Assembly (NCBI RefSeq): GCF_002091675.1
Contig: NZ_BDAE01000005.1
Location: 124,001 to 188,000 of the forward strand
Reading direction: 5' to 3'
Length of the DNA stretch: 64,000 bases
Origin: Pseudomonas luteola NBRC 103146
GTDB lineage: Bacteria; Pseudomonadota; Gammaproteobacteria; Pseudomonadales; Pseudomonadaceae
How positions within the stretch are numbered: position 1 is the first letter of the stretch; each line of letters starts with the position of its first letter. The position numbers were made by a program, and so were the translations under genes. The notes under the pieces are model-generated. The model saw nothing but the letters and a program-made list of their open reading frames with translations, did not search any database and was not told the DNA's origin. Below are positions 30,548 to 38,934 of the stretch, one piece after another.

Positions 30548-30563
30548 TTAAGCGCTGAAGAAA

Positions 30564-30596
30564 CCCTGTAATGCGGCAAGCATTACAGGGTTTTTT
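30564..30596 (+). terminator. intrinsic terminator
   Basis: CCCTGTAATGC / GCATTACAGGG with a five-base loop and six T residues, just after the SAF-domain gene. Confidence 0.92.
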
Positions 30597-30753
30597 ATTG
30601 TCTGCGCTTTTACAGTAGTTAGAGGCGGACACATGTCTGCTTAATAAATTACTACTGGTTTTGGTTTGTTAAAGGCCGAAGCAGCGGCTTGGTAAATTAT
30701 AAGATGCTCTCAATTCTGTTTATCGAATTAAAGATATATGCTGGCTTAAAGGC

Positions 30754-30788
30754 AATAAAAAACCGGCTTTAATAGAGCCGGCTTTTAT
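30754..30788 (-). terminator. intrinsic terminator of the acyltransferase gene
   Basis: AGCCGGCT-type stem (AACCGGCT / AGCCGGCTT) with A and T runs on the two sides. On the minus strand it is followed by TTTTTTATT. Confidence 0.85.
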
Positions 30789-30803
30789 AAGGATGGAAAG
30801 AGA

Positions 30804-31964
30804 TCAGATTGAGCCGTTAGGCAGGGCTTCCGCGGTAGCTTCTTTCTTGCGGGTCAAGCGTTTACCTATCGCTACGCCCTTGAGTTCTATGTACTGGTAG
30901 GTATACCGGGAAACCAGTACTACAGTAATGAGCTGTGCCAAGACAACCAGATCATCCGTTACAGCGCCACCAGTCGTGATGTATTTGATCAGATCTGCCG
31001 GAGTGTCATGCGACGGCAGCATCGTTGTAAGTTCTTTGCCTGTTACTTTGGACAATACGATAGCAGCACTTTTAAATATATAAAGAATGGCTGCGTGAGT
31101 CATGTAGATTGAAAAAGACAGGTTACCCAACTTTACAAAGTATTCACCTTGCAGGATGCGTGAGACCGAGCCTTTTTCGAACGAGAAGACCAGAATCAGG
31201 CAGCAGAACAATACGCTTGCAATAATACCCTTGTACTCAAGGTGAGAGATGATAACGGCATAGGTAATGCCAACGCTGAGTACTTCAAGCACCGTAAAGC
31301 TTAATGCGCTGAGTTGAAAATCCTTGATCTTGGTAAAAATGACATACGTGCAGGCGCCGGCAAAAAAGCAGGAGCAGCCTCTGAAGATGCCCGTTTTAAG
31401 AGGCGACTCCGGCAGGCACAGGACAACGAACGAGAGCAGGGAAATTAGCGCAAAGATCTTGAGATGGCCTCTGCGAGCCAGAATCAGAATAGCCCCAAAG
31501 AGGAGGTACATGTAGTACTCAATACTAATGCTCCAGGAGGGGTAATTGAATGAGCCTGTAATGGTGTTATTGAGCCAGGCCTGAATCAGCAGGAGATTAG
31601 GGAGAAACTCGTGAGGCGCCGTTGCGCCGGAAAAGGCACCGTCATTGAAGTGCAGGCCTTTACGCTCAGCCAGGTACTTTCCGCATTCCAGCGCTACATA
31701 GACGCCAAGCATGGTGAGATGCAGGGGATAGAGGCGCAGGGTTCTATTGATGAAAAAGTTCTTGTAGTCGGTGAGACTGGAAAGTCTATGACCATAGGTG
31801 TGGTAGAGGACAAAGCCGCTAAGCACAAAAAAGAATTCGACAAAAAGGTAAGCGTTGGTAAACAGGCTCATTTCCGCAAAGCTGTTTACAACGTACGTAT
31901 GAAAAAGAACAACAGCCAAAGCACAAAGGCCACGAAAGCTATCGAGTACGGTAAATCTTCTCAT
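30804..31964 (-). CDS. membrane O-acyltransferase, acyltransferase-3 family
   Basis: Ten-helix membrane protein of 386 residues beginning with the family hallmark LDSFRGLCALAVVLFH (His in the first helix) and FFVLSGFVLYH. The family transfers acyl groups, often acetyl or succinyl, to exported sugars such as O-antigen or exopolysaccharide. Codon use is AT-rich against neighbours (many AAA, ATT, TTT), pointing to acquisition. It is on the opposite strand to the flippase and SAF-domain genes but close enough to suspect a common envelope role. It ends with its own terminator. Confidence 0.87.
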   Translation of the reverse strand: MRRFTVLDSFRGLCALAVVLFHTYVVNSFAEMSLFTNAYLFVEFFFVLSGFVLYHTYGHRLSSLTDYKNFFINRTLRLYPLHLTMLGVYVALECGKYLAERKGLHFNDGAFSGATAPHEFLPNLLLIQAWLNNTITGSFNYPSWSISIEYYMYLLFGAILILARRGHLKIFALISLLSFVVLCLPESPLKTGIFRGCSCFFAGACTYVIFTKIKDFQLSALSFTVLEVLSVGITYAVIISHLEYKGIIASVLFCCLILVFSFEKGSVSRILQGEYFVKLGNLSFSIYMTHAAILYIFKSAAIVLSKVTGKELTTMLPSHDTPADLIKYITTGGAVTDDLVVLAQLITVVLVSRYTYQYIELKGVAIGKRLTRKKEATAEALPNGSI

Positions 31965-32435
31965 CAGACTGTCTCGTCCTTACCAGTCATAGTCGATATT
32001 CATACTTCGGTAAAAGCCGGATGGCCTTTACTTTCCTTGAAGTAAGCTGCGCCCTAGAGCGAAGTGGCGACCCCGCAGGCGTACCGGAAAGCAGCCTGTT
32101 TGACGGCGTGGTCACAGCTATCTAGAAGAGGTTATTTCAAGGTAACAAAAACGAACGTTACGAAGTGATGAATAGAACTCATTGCTTGCGTTTCACGAGG
32201 CGGTACAACGTCGATCAATCAGATATGCGACACCGCTAGAATTATTAGGTTAGCCACCTAAGCGTTAGCCTGATTCTTTGATCACTTTGGCCTAGCAAGT
32301 TCAGCCGGAAGGGTAAAAAGGCGAAATATTTTTTCGCAATTGAAAGGTTGTTTTTTATGAGTTTTTCGATTTGCCTGGAAATGATGCTTTCCGTTGAGTA
32401 AGGCAGCCGACAGTGACTCGCCGGCTGCTTTCGAG
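31965..32435. other. AT-rich intergenic region
   Basis: No gene or RNA was recognised. It contains the acyltransferase promoter and, at 32403-32428, the stem GCAGCCG / CGGCTGC that may end dbpA transcription. An A/T-rich tract at 32320-32400 marks the border between the atypical stretch and normal sequence. Confidence 0.4.
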
Positions 32436-33815
32436 TTACAGCATGCGCACTTTGAAAGAGCGCCCCTTTATTTTGCCCTCGCTTAACCGCTTCAGGGCCT
32501 GACGTGCTGTGTCACGCTCGATGGCAACATAGGCCTGATAGTCATGAACGGTGATCTTTCCGACCTTGTCTCCCGGAATACCTGCTTCACCTGTCAAAGC
32601 GCCCAGGACGTCGCCAGGTCTGACTTTTTCCTTACGGCCGCCAGCAATGCAGAGCGTGACCGTGGGAGGTACCAAAGGAGCAGGGTTCTCCAGCGTCAGC
32701 GTATCGATGGACTGCCAATTCAGCGGAGCCTTTTGTTTGTCCTCAATGGCTTGCGCGCGACCGGCCTCTGCAGGTGCTACCAGGGAGAAGGCCATGCCGG
32801 TTTCGCCAGCCCGGCCGCTTCGGCCGATTCGATGAATGTGGATATCGGCATCACGGGACAGCTCCACATTGATGACAGCTTCAAGGCCGGCGATATCGAT
32901 TCCACGGGCAGCCACGTCAGTTGCTACCAGAACCGTGCAACTGCGATTGGCAAACTGTACAAGAACCTGATCGCGGTCGCGCTGCTCCATATCCCCGTGC
33001 AAGGCCAGCGCGGAGATCTTGTTCACCTTCAGGTAGTCGACAACCTCTTGGCATTGCTGGCGCGTATGACAGAACGCAACGCAAGACTGAGGCCGAAAAT
33101 GCTGAAGCAGCTGAAGAACCGCCTGAAGTCGCTGGCGCGGGTCTATTTCATAGAAACGTTGCTCGATACGGGTATCGTCATGTAACGCTTCGACCTTGAT
33201 GGTCTTGGGGTTGCGTAGAAAGTTACTCGCTAGCTGTTCGATGCCTGAGGGGTAGGTCGCAGAAAACAGCAGGGTTTGGCGTCGTGTCGGGGTCTGGCCA
33301 AGGATGTCGGCTATAGCGTCATGAAAGCCCATATCCAGCATCCGGTCCGCTTCATCGAGTACAGCGATATTCAGGCCTTCAAGAGAAAGCGTCCCTTTGC
33401 GCAGATGCTCCTGAATACGGCCCGGTGTTCCAACGATCACATGAGCGCCGTGTTCGAGCGAAGCGATTTGTGGTCCGAAAGGGACCCCGCCACATAACGT
33501 CAGCACCTTGATGTTGTCGGCTGATCGCGCCAGCCTGCGTATTTCCTGAGCGACCTGATCTGCCAGCTCACGTGTAGGGCAGAGTACCAGTGCCTGACAG
33601 CCGAAATATCGGGTATTAAGGCCATTCAGCAGACCCAGACCAAAGGCGGCCGTTTTACCCGAGCCGGTCTTGGCCTGGGCGATAAGGTCTTCCCCTTTCA
33701 GGATAACCGGCAAGCTCAGGGCCTGGATGGGGGTCATCTGCTGATAACCCAGCGACTCCAGGTTGCCGAGCAGTGCATCGGAAAGTGAAAGGGTGGTAAA
33801 GGAGGTAGCGGTCAC
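32436..33815 (-). CDS. dbpA: ATP-dependent RNA helicase DbpA
   Basis: DEAD-box helicase of 459 residues acting in 50S ribosomal subunit assembly, recruited to hairpin 92 of 23S rRNA by its C-terminal domain. Q-motif TPIQALSLP, Walker A AKTGSGKT (48-55), DEAD (154-157), SAT (185-187) and HRIGRSGRAGE are intact, and the C-terminal DbpA RNA-binding domain (about 385-459) is present. GTG 33815 gives MTATSFTTLSLSDALL, matching Pseudomonas homologues. An upstream TTG start would add 17 unlike residues. It is monocistronic. Confidence 0.95.
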   Translation of the reverse strand: MTATSFTTLSLSDALLGNLESLGYQQMTPIQALSLPVILKGEDLIAQAKTGSGKTAAFGLGLLNGLNTRYFGCQALVLCPTRELADQVAQEIRRLARSADNIKVLTLCGGVPFGPQIASLEHGAHVIVGTPGRIQEHLRKGTLSLEGLNIAVLDEADRMLDMGFHDAIADILGQTPTRRQTLLFSATYPSGIEQLASNFLRNPKTIKVEALHDDTRIEQRFYEIDPRQRLQAVLQLLQHFRPQSCVAFCHTRQQCQEVVDYLKVNKISALALHGDMEQRDRDQVLVQFANRSCTVLVATDVAARGIDIAGLEAVINVELSRDADIHIHRIGRSGRAGETGMAFSLVAPAEAGRAQAIEDKQKAPLNWQSIDTLTLENPAPLVPPTVTLCIAGGRKEKVRPGDVLGALTGEAGIPGDKVGKITVHDYQAYVAIERDTARQALKRLSEGKIKGRSFKVRML

Positions 33816-33901
33816 GGAGGGCCTGCAGCATGCAAAATAAAACGTGCAGTGTAACAGGCCGCTCAATGGGGGCTAACGCGGTTGGTCGCAAGAGATAGCC
33901 G

Positions 33902-34597
33902 TCAGGCGTGTCCGCTGGTGGCCGTTTCCCGCAGGGCGGCAACCTGCTGCGGCAGTTGATCCATATGGCTGATCAGCGCTGTCACGCCCAGGCGTCTAAG
34001 TGTTTCACCGTGCTCGGGAGGAATGTGGCTTGCACCTGTAAAACCGATCACACGCATGCCGGCAGCCAGCGCTGCGCGAACGCCCGTGGCGCTGTCCTCG
34101 ATCACCAGGCAGTTTTCCGGTGATACACCCATGGTACGGGCAGCCAGCAGATAGACATCGGGTGCCGGCTTGGGATGCTCCACCATGTCCGCGCTGAAGA
34201 TATGACCGGCAACGCGCTCGGTCAGTCCTGCACGCGCCACGGAGGATACTACACTGTGGCGTTGACTGTTTGAGGCAACGGCCAGTGGCAGGTCAATGCG
34301 CTCGAGAGCCTCTTTGACACCGGGTATGGGCTCGACTTGCGTTGCAATCAGCTGCTCGGCGCGAGTGCGAATATCCTTGTGAATGCCTTCAGGGAGGGTA
34401 ATGCCAAAGCGCTCTTTAACCCGCTGGATAATATCGCGCGTTGTCAGTCCGAACGTACCCTCAAGCAGTTTTTCGAGCTCCGTCCTGGGGGCATGACGGC
34501 TCAACTCGTCCATGACTATACGCTCCGACAGGATTTCGCTGTCGACAAGTACGCCATCACAGTCGCTGATGAGTAGTTCGATCACGTGTGGTTTCAT
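33902..34597 (-). CDS. HAD-superfamily phosphatase/phosphomutase-like
   Basis: 231 residues. The HAD motif I ISDCDGVLVDSE supplies the nucleophile Asp12 and Asp14. Motif II SNS (about 108), motif III KPAPDVYL and motif IV VIEDSATG are present, and the cap domain is inserted after motif I. It resembles YfbT/beta-phosphoglucomutase-like sugar phosphatases. The substrate is not deducible. AAGGACG precedes ATG 34597. The longer frame to 34684 lacks a ribosome site. Confidence 0.88.
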   Translation of the reverse strand: MKPHVIELLISDCDGVLVDSEILSERIVMDELSRHAPRTELEKLLEGTFGLTTRDIIQRVKERFGITLPEGIHKDIRTRAEQLIATQVEPIPGVKEALERIDLPLAVASNSQRHSVVSSVARAGLTERVAGHIFSADMVEHPKPAPDVYLLAARTMGVSPENCLVIEDSATGVRAALAAGMRVIGFTGASHIPPEHGETLRRLGVTALISHMDQLPQQVAALRETATSGHA

Positions 34598-34971
34598 CAA
34601 AGACGTCCTTAGTGCGGCTGACCAGTATGGCCGCAGACAAGAGGAGGGGACACTGAGCCTGTCTGGATGACAGGTCGTTTGCAAACAGCGCTCCGCTGAT
34701 CATTGGCTTGCACTGCTGGGTTGCCTGCCACGTTGTACATGAGACAGGAGACAAATTATTTAAAGTGAGGCTAGGGTATGGGCAAAAGGCACTGCCTCGA
34801 CGTAGTGTAATCGCTTCTGCCTTGTTCATGGATTGTGTCTCCACGCGGAGACAGGACTCTCGGCTGTGAAAAACAGGCCTTAATGGCTCTGGAACCGCCT
34901 CATTAGAAGGGCTTGCACAGAAAAAGTTTTGCAGCCGCGAGCGTTAGGGCCTTTTGGTGTGGAGCCTTGAG
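34598..34971. other. intergenic region between divergent genes
   Basis: No gene was recognised. It holds the promoters of the HAD and histidine kinase genes. A small hairpin GTCTCC / GGAGAC lies near 34838-34853. Nothing else stands out. Confidence 0.4.
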
Positions 34972-36204
34972 ATGAGCCATGATGCGCCGTGCGTATCGGC
35001 TTGCAAGCCGGCAGAATTGATTGGAGATGCAACACGGTTGGCGGCGCTGCACAGGACGCAGCTTTTGGATACGCCACCGGAAGAGGGATTTGACCGGCTG
35101 ACCGCCATGGCGGCTCGCCTGTTGGGCGTGCCCATCGCGTTTATATCACTGGTGGATGACCGACGTGCCTTTTTAAAAAGTCAGTATGGCCTGCCGGATT
35201 TTCTGGCCAGTCACTGGGAACGATCGGCCTATGCGCTGGGTGAATGTATCCTGGCTGAAAGGGTGCCGCTGATTATCGATGCTGTTGCACAGCATCCTGT
35301 GGCTGCATCTTTGACGATGCTTCCCACTGGAACAGGTGCCTTTTTAGCCGTGCCGCTCAAGGACAGTGATGGAGAGCTGCTTGGCTATTTTGCTGTTGCC
35401 GATCAGTGTTCCCGGCTCTGGTATCCACGCGATTTGGAGCTTTTGAGCGAGCTGGTCTACTCAGCGACACGTGAAATCAAACTGCGTCTGGCGGTTCAGG
35501 AGGTGCGTCAGCATGCCCGGTGCGCCCGTATTGCCGTTCGGGCGCGTGAAGAGCTGCTGGCGGTCGTGGCGCACGATCTGCGAACGCCTTTATCGGTGTT
35601 GACCATGGCGTTCAGCCTGTTCGACGGGATCACCTTGAATGAGCGGCAGCGCGAAGTGGTCAGCCATGCACAAAAAGCCAGTGGTCATATGGGCAAGCTG
35701 ATCGATGAGCTGCTTGAAATCTCTCAGATGGAGCAAAGCCAGCTGGAGCTTCGGCTCGCCTTGCTCGATCCGCTCAAGCTCCTGGAAGACGCCGTTGCGA
35801 TGCTGCAGCCGTTGGCCGAGCGGAGCGGCATACGCTTGCTGACGTCCTGTGAGCAGGAGCTGCCAGTCATCAAGGGGGATTACGAACGCCTGCTGCGCGT
35901 CTTTTCCAATCTGGTGAGCAATTCCGTGAAGTTCAGTCAGCCCGGCTCGACGGTCTGGGTATCGGTCGTTCGTGAGGCGCAGGGGGTGCGCTTTACGGTC
36001 AGTGACAACGGGCCCGGTATTGCTGAAAGCGATCTGCCATTTATTTTTGATCGCTACTGGCAGGTTAAAAAGCGTGAACACCAGGGGGTTGGCCTGGGGC
36101 TGGCAATCGTGAAAACCATTGTCGAGGCGCATGGCGGTACGATCCAGGCCAGCAGTACTTTGGGTGAAGGCAGCGATTTCTGTTTTCATCTACCGCTGGC
36201 GTAA
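34972..36204 (+). CDS. GAF-domain sensor histidine kinase
   Basis: Soluble kinase of 410 residues without membrane helices: GAF sensor (about 36-170), HisKA with phospho-acceptor His201 in VVAHDLRTPLSVL, and HATPase with N box NLVSNSVKFS, G1 DNGPGI and G2 GVGLGLAI. ATG 34972 has GGAG seven bases upstream. There is no response regulator on the same strand beside it, but a two-receiver diguanylate cyclase lies 0.8 kb away on the other strand and could be a partner. The signal is unknown; a small cytoplasmic ligand of the GAF domain is expected. Confidence 0.9.
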   Translation: MSHDAPCVSACKPAELIGDATRLAALHRTQLLDTPPEEGFDRLTAMAARLLGVPIAFISLVDDRRAFLKSQYGLPDFLASHWERSAYALGECILAERVPLIIDAVAQHPVAASLTMLPTGTGAFLAVPLKDSDGELLGYFAVADQCSRLWYPRDLELLSELVYSATREIKLRLAVQEVRQHARCARIAVRAREELLAVVAHDLRTPLSVLTMAFSLFDGITLNERQREVVSHAQKASGHMGKLIDELLEISQMEQSQLELRLALLDPLKLLEDAVAMLQPLAERSGIRLLTSCEQELPVIKGDYERLLRVFSNLVSNSVKFSQPGSTVWVSVVREAQGVRFTVSDNGPGIAESDLPFIFDRYWQVKKREHQGVGLGLAIVKTIVEAHGGTIQASSTLGEGSDFCFHLPLA

Positions 36205-36273
36205 AGTCGTCTTAGGAACTACATACTTAAGAAGATCCTGTTCATTGCATTGTCATGCCGGTAGGGAGGCTCT

Positions 36274-37146
36274 ATGCGTGTCCTCACCTTTTGTTGCCTG
36301 GCTTTGACCTGGTCGTGCTCGCTCCTGGCCTGGGCCAGCCCTCCACTTCGACTGGTTGGAAACCACTGGGAGCCGTATGTCATGACTTCGCCGGTCGGCC
36401 AGGGCCTGGCCGTAGATATCGTCAGGACGGCCCTTGGCCGCTCCGGATACGAGACAACGTTTCGTGAGGAGCCCTGGAAGCGGGTGCTGTATGGCATACA
36501 AAATGGCTCCCATGATGTAATTGTCGACATCTGGTACGCGCCCGAGCGAGAGCGCCTGGGGCAGTTTTCCAAACCCTTCCTGGCAAACTGCCTACGCTTT
36601 ATCGCATTGAAAACGCGCGCGATTACCTTTTCCACGCTGGAGGATTTAAGGCCGTACCGGTTGGCCGTCGTACGGGGATATGCCTATTCGAAAGAGTTCG
36701 ATCAGGATCGAACCCTGGACAAGATCGCGGTTGCCGATTTCGAGCAGGCTTTAAGAATGCTGTTGGCGGGACGTGTCGATCTGGCAATCGAAGAGGAGCA
36801 TGTGGCCAGGCGTGTGATTGAGCGCGTGGCCAGTGCTCAATCGTCCCGGCTTCAGTTTCTGGACAAGCCGCTGGCGGAAAAAGGCCTGCATATGTTGGTA
36901 TCGGAAGATCATCCTGAGCAGGAAAAAATCATTGCGCAGTTTGACGATACGATCGAGCGGATGAAGACAGATGGTACCTATGCCGACATTTTTGCCCGCT
37001 ACGACCTGGTGTGGCCGCCAATTCAGCAGGTCAGTGACATAGCGTCATGCCACGCCCGCTGCGCTTTGCCTGATAAAGACGCTGGTCGGCCACGTGAAGT
37101 GCCAGCTCCAGCGCCTGGGTCTGCAGGTTGGCAAGCCCGGCACTAA
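36274..37146 (+). CDS. periplasmic solute-binding protein, family 3
   Basis: 290 residues with a cleavable signal (MRVLTFCCLALTWSCSLLAWA) and an extracellular solute-binding family 3 fold (LRLVGNHWEPYV near the start; GYAYSKEFDQD; IERMKTDGTYADIFARY near the end). No ABC permease or ATPase gene is adjacent, so it may be an orphan sensor-type binding protein. Its last 38 codons run antisense through the end of the convergent diguanylate cyclase gene and look nothing like the fold, suggesting loss of an earlier stop. GGGAGG precedes ATG 36274. Confidence 0.85.
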   Translation: MRVLTFCCLALTWSCSLLAWASPPLRLVGNHWEPYVMTSPVGQGLAVDIVRTALGRSGYETTFREEPWKRVLYGIQNGSHDVIVDIWYAPERERLGQFSKPFLANCLRFIALKTRAITFSTLEDLRPYRLAVVRGYAYSKEFDQDRTLDKIAVADFEQALRMLLAGRVDLAIEEEHVARRVIERVASAQSSRLQFLDKPLAEKGLHMLVSEDHPEQEKIIAQFDDTIERMKTDGTYADIFARYDLVWPPIQQVSDIASCHARCALPDKDAGRPREVPAPAPGSAGWQARH

Positions 37147-38293
37147 AGGACAGCAGGGGTGCGTTAGGCAGGTAATTGAGCCGGGTGCAGAGTTTGCGGA
37201 AGATATCCAGGCGTCTAGCCAGCTCCTGTTCGCTTGACTGGCTCACCAGCGCGAATTCCTCTCCGCCCAGGCGGCCAATGATGTCTTGCGGGAAATGTGT
37301 TCGCAGGGCATGGGCAAACGCTATCAAGGCGGTGTCGCCACCGGCATGTCCCATCTGATCGTTGATATTCTTGAAAAAATCAATATCCAGCAGGGCAATA
37401 CTGATGGGTTGCGACTGGGCTTGCGCCAGGCTGATGTGCAGCTCGGCTTTTTCCTGAAAGGCTCGCCGGTTCAGGAGGTTGGTTAGTGAGTCGTAGCGGG
37501 CTGCCTGTTGCAGTGCCCTTAGCAGGTCGCGTCGCTCGAGCATGGCCATGACGCGGCAGTTGAGTTCTTCCGGGCAGAAGGGTTTGCGTAGGAAGTCGTC
37601 GGCGCCGTGCTTGATGAAGCGTGCGCTAAGGATGCCCTGTGGATCAGCCGAAACCCCCAGGATCAGCAGGTCGTGCCGTTTGAGCTGCTGACGCAGGCGC
37701 TTGACTAGCTCGAAGCCCAACAGGCCGGGCATGTCATGGTCCAGGATCAGCAGGTCGATGTCGTTTTGGGCCTGAAGCACCTTGAGCGTCTCGTTCCCAT
37801 CCATACTTTGCTGCAGCTGAAATAGCTGAGAGGAGAGCACCCGACACATGTAGTGCCGCGAGACAGACGAGTCCTCTGCAACCAGTATCTTGACATTCTG
37901 GTTCTGGACCAGCCGATGCAGGAGGCGCAGCACATAGTCATAGGAGTACTGGCTCTCCTTGATAATGTAGTCCACAACGCCCTTGTTGATGAGCTCATCG
38001 CGATGGCGCTCGTCGTAGCGGCCGGTCAGGACAATGCAGGGTACCTTGTGGGAAAGGATGACATCCACGACCTCGCCGTTGGGCGAGTCGGGCAGGTTCA
38101 GGTCGGCTATGGCAGCAAAGAACTGACCGGGGCTGGTCTCTAGAAGAAGTTCAGCCTCGGCCAGCGATGCGCAGAATACCGGTTCGAACAAGGGCTCCTG
38201 TCGAAAGAGGTGCGACAAAAGCTTGAGGACCAGTTGGCTATCTTCTACGACCAGAATATTACGCACGAAATGGATTCCCGAAGTGGTGCTCAT
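37031..38293 (-). CDS. response regulator with two receiver domains and GGDEF diguanylate cyclase
   Basis: 420 residues: REC1 (about 10-125, acceptor Asp64), REC2 (about 133-250, acceptor Asp185) and GGDEF (about 265-420, active-site GGEEF at 343-347). It makes cyclic di-GMP if active. The allosteric I-site RxxD expected five residues before GGEEF reads FPQD, so product inhibition is probably absent. The start is uncertain (38293, 38305 or 38344; none has a good ribosome site). It overlaps the convergent binding-protein gene by 116 bases. Confidence 0.9.
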   Translation of the reverse strand: MSTTSGIHFVRNILVVEDSQLVLKLLSHLFRQEPLFEPVFCASLAEAELLLETSPGQFFAAIADLNLPDSPNGEVVDVILSHKVPCIVLTGRYDERHRDELINKGVVDYIIKESQYSYDYVLRLLHRLVQNQNVKILVAEDSSVSRHYMCRVLSSQLFQLQQSMDGNETLKVLQAQNDIDLLILDHDMPGLLGFELVKRLRQQLKRHDLLILGVSADPQGILSARFIKHGADDFLRKPFCPEELNCRVMAMLERRDLLRALQQAARYDSLTNLLNRRAFQEKAELHISLAQAQSQPISIALLDIDFFKNINDQMGHAGGDTALIAFAHALRTHFPQDIIGRLGGEEFALVSQSSEQELARRLDIFRKLCTRLNYLPNAPLLSFSAGLANLQTQALELALHVADQRLYQAKRSGRGMTLCH

Positions 38294-38662
38294 CAAGCAT
38301 GGCATATGTCCCAAAACACGTTTATTTAGTGTTTCTATAGACATGTCATGCTAGGAGAAGTAAACCTAATGACGGCATTAATTATGCCGTTGATCGCATC
38401 TGAAGTACCGGTTATCCCGTTTGCGACAGGCGGCTTTCGTGTAATCGCTTTCGTAATAAATTTATCGTAGAGTTCAAACCACTGTGTTTGCTTGGGTCGC
38501 TGTTGATCGTGACCTGAGGCGGTAGGTTTCCACGTGGCCCCGTCCTGCTCGATTGGTGTTTCTCCTTGCAACGCAGTCCCTGGCGAATGGTCTGATGGCG
38601 CATCGTTCAGGGCATTAAAAGCTTTAATAACAAAACCCGATTTACCAAGGAGCAACATCTTC
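38294..38662 (+). other. cold-shock gene leader region
   Basis: No convincing gene; a 109-codon minus-strand frame here has no family resemblance. Much of it is probably promoter and the long 5' leader typical of cold-shock genes, with the AAGGAG ribosome site at 38647-38652. A TTAAAGC-type palindrome lies near 38618. Confidence 0.4.
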
Positions 38663-38872
38663 ATGTCGAATCGTCAGAACGGCACCGTCAAGTGGTTCAA
38701 CGAAACCAAAGGCTATGGCTTCATTACTCCTGAAAGCGGTCCCGACGTTTTCGTTCACTTCCGTGCCATCGAAGGCAATGGTTTTAAGACCCTGGCAGAA
38801 GGCCAGCGCGTCAGCTTCGAAGTTGTGCAGGGCCAGAAAGGCATGCAGGCTGAGCACGTTCAGGTGGTCTGA
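38663..38872 (+). CDS. cold-shock protein, CspA family
   Basis: 69-residue single OB-fold RNA chaperone. RNP1 KGYGFITP and RNP2 VFVHF are present and the family start [17 protein letters not shown] is clear. AAGGAG is ten bases upstream of ATG 38663. It melts mRNA structure at low temperature or during growth. Whether this copy is cold-induced is not known. It is closed by an intrinsic terminator shared with the drug transporter gene. Confidence 0.95.
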   Translation: MSNRQNGTVKWFNETKGYGFITPESGPDVFVHFRAIEGNGFKTLAEGQRVSFEVVQGQKGMQAEHVQVV

Positions 38873-38889
38873 CCGCTGAGCGCCGAAGC

Positions 38890-38919
38890 AAAAAACCCGA
38901 GAATGCTCTCGGGTTTTTT
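38890..38919. terminator. bidirectional intrinsic terminator
   Basis: CCCGAGA / TCTCGGG with an ATGC loop lies between A6 and T6 runs and serves the cold-shock gene and the convergent MFS gene. Confidence 0.92.
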
Positions 38920-38934
38920 ATGCCTGCTGAATCA

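Noticed and set aside
31611-32045. A 144-codon plus-strand frame opposite the acyltransferase start.
   Set aside because: Antisense to the family-defining N-terminus of the acyltransferase; no ribosome site and no similarity recognised.
38335-38664. A 109-codon minus-strand frame in the cold-shock leader.
   Set aside because: No family resemblance and no ribosome site; the region is better explained as promoter and long leader of the cold-shock gene.
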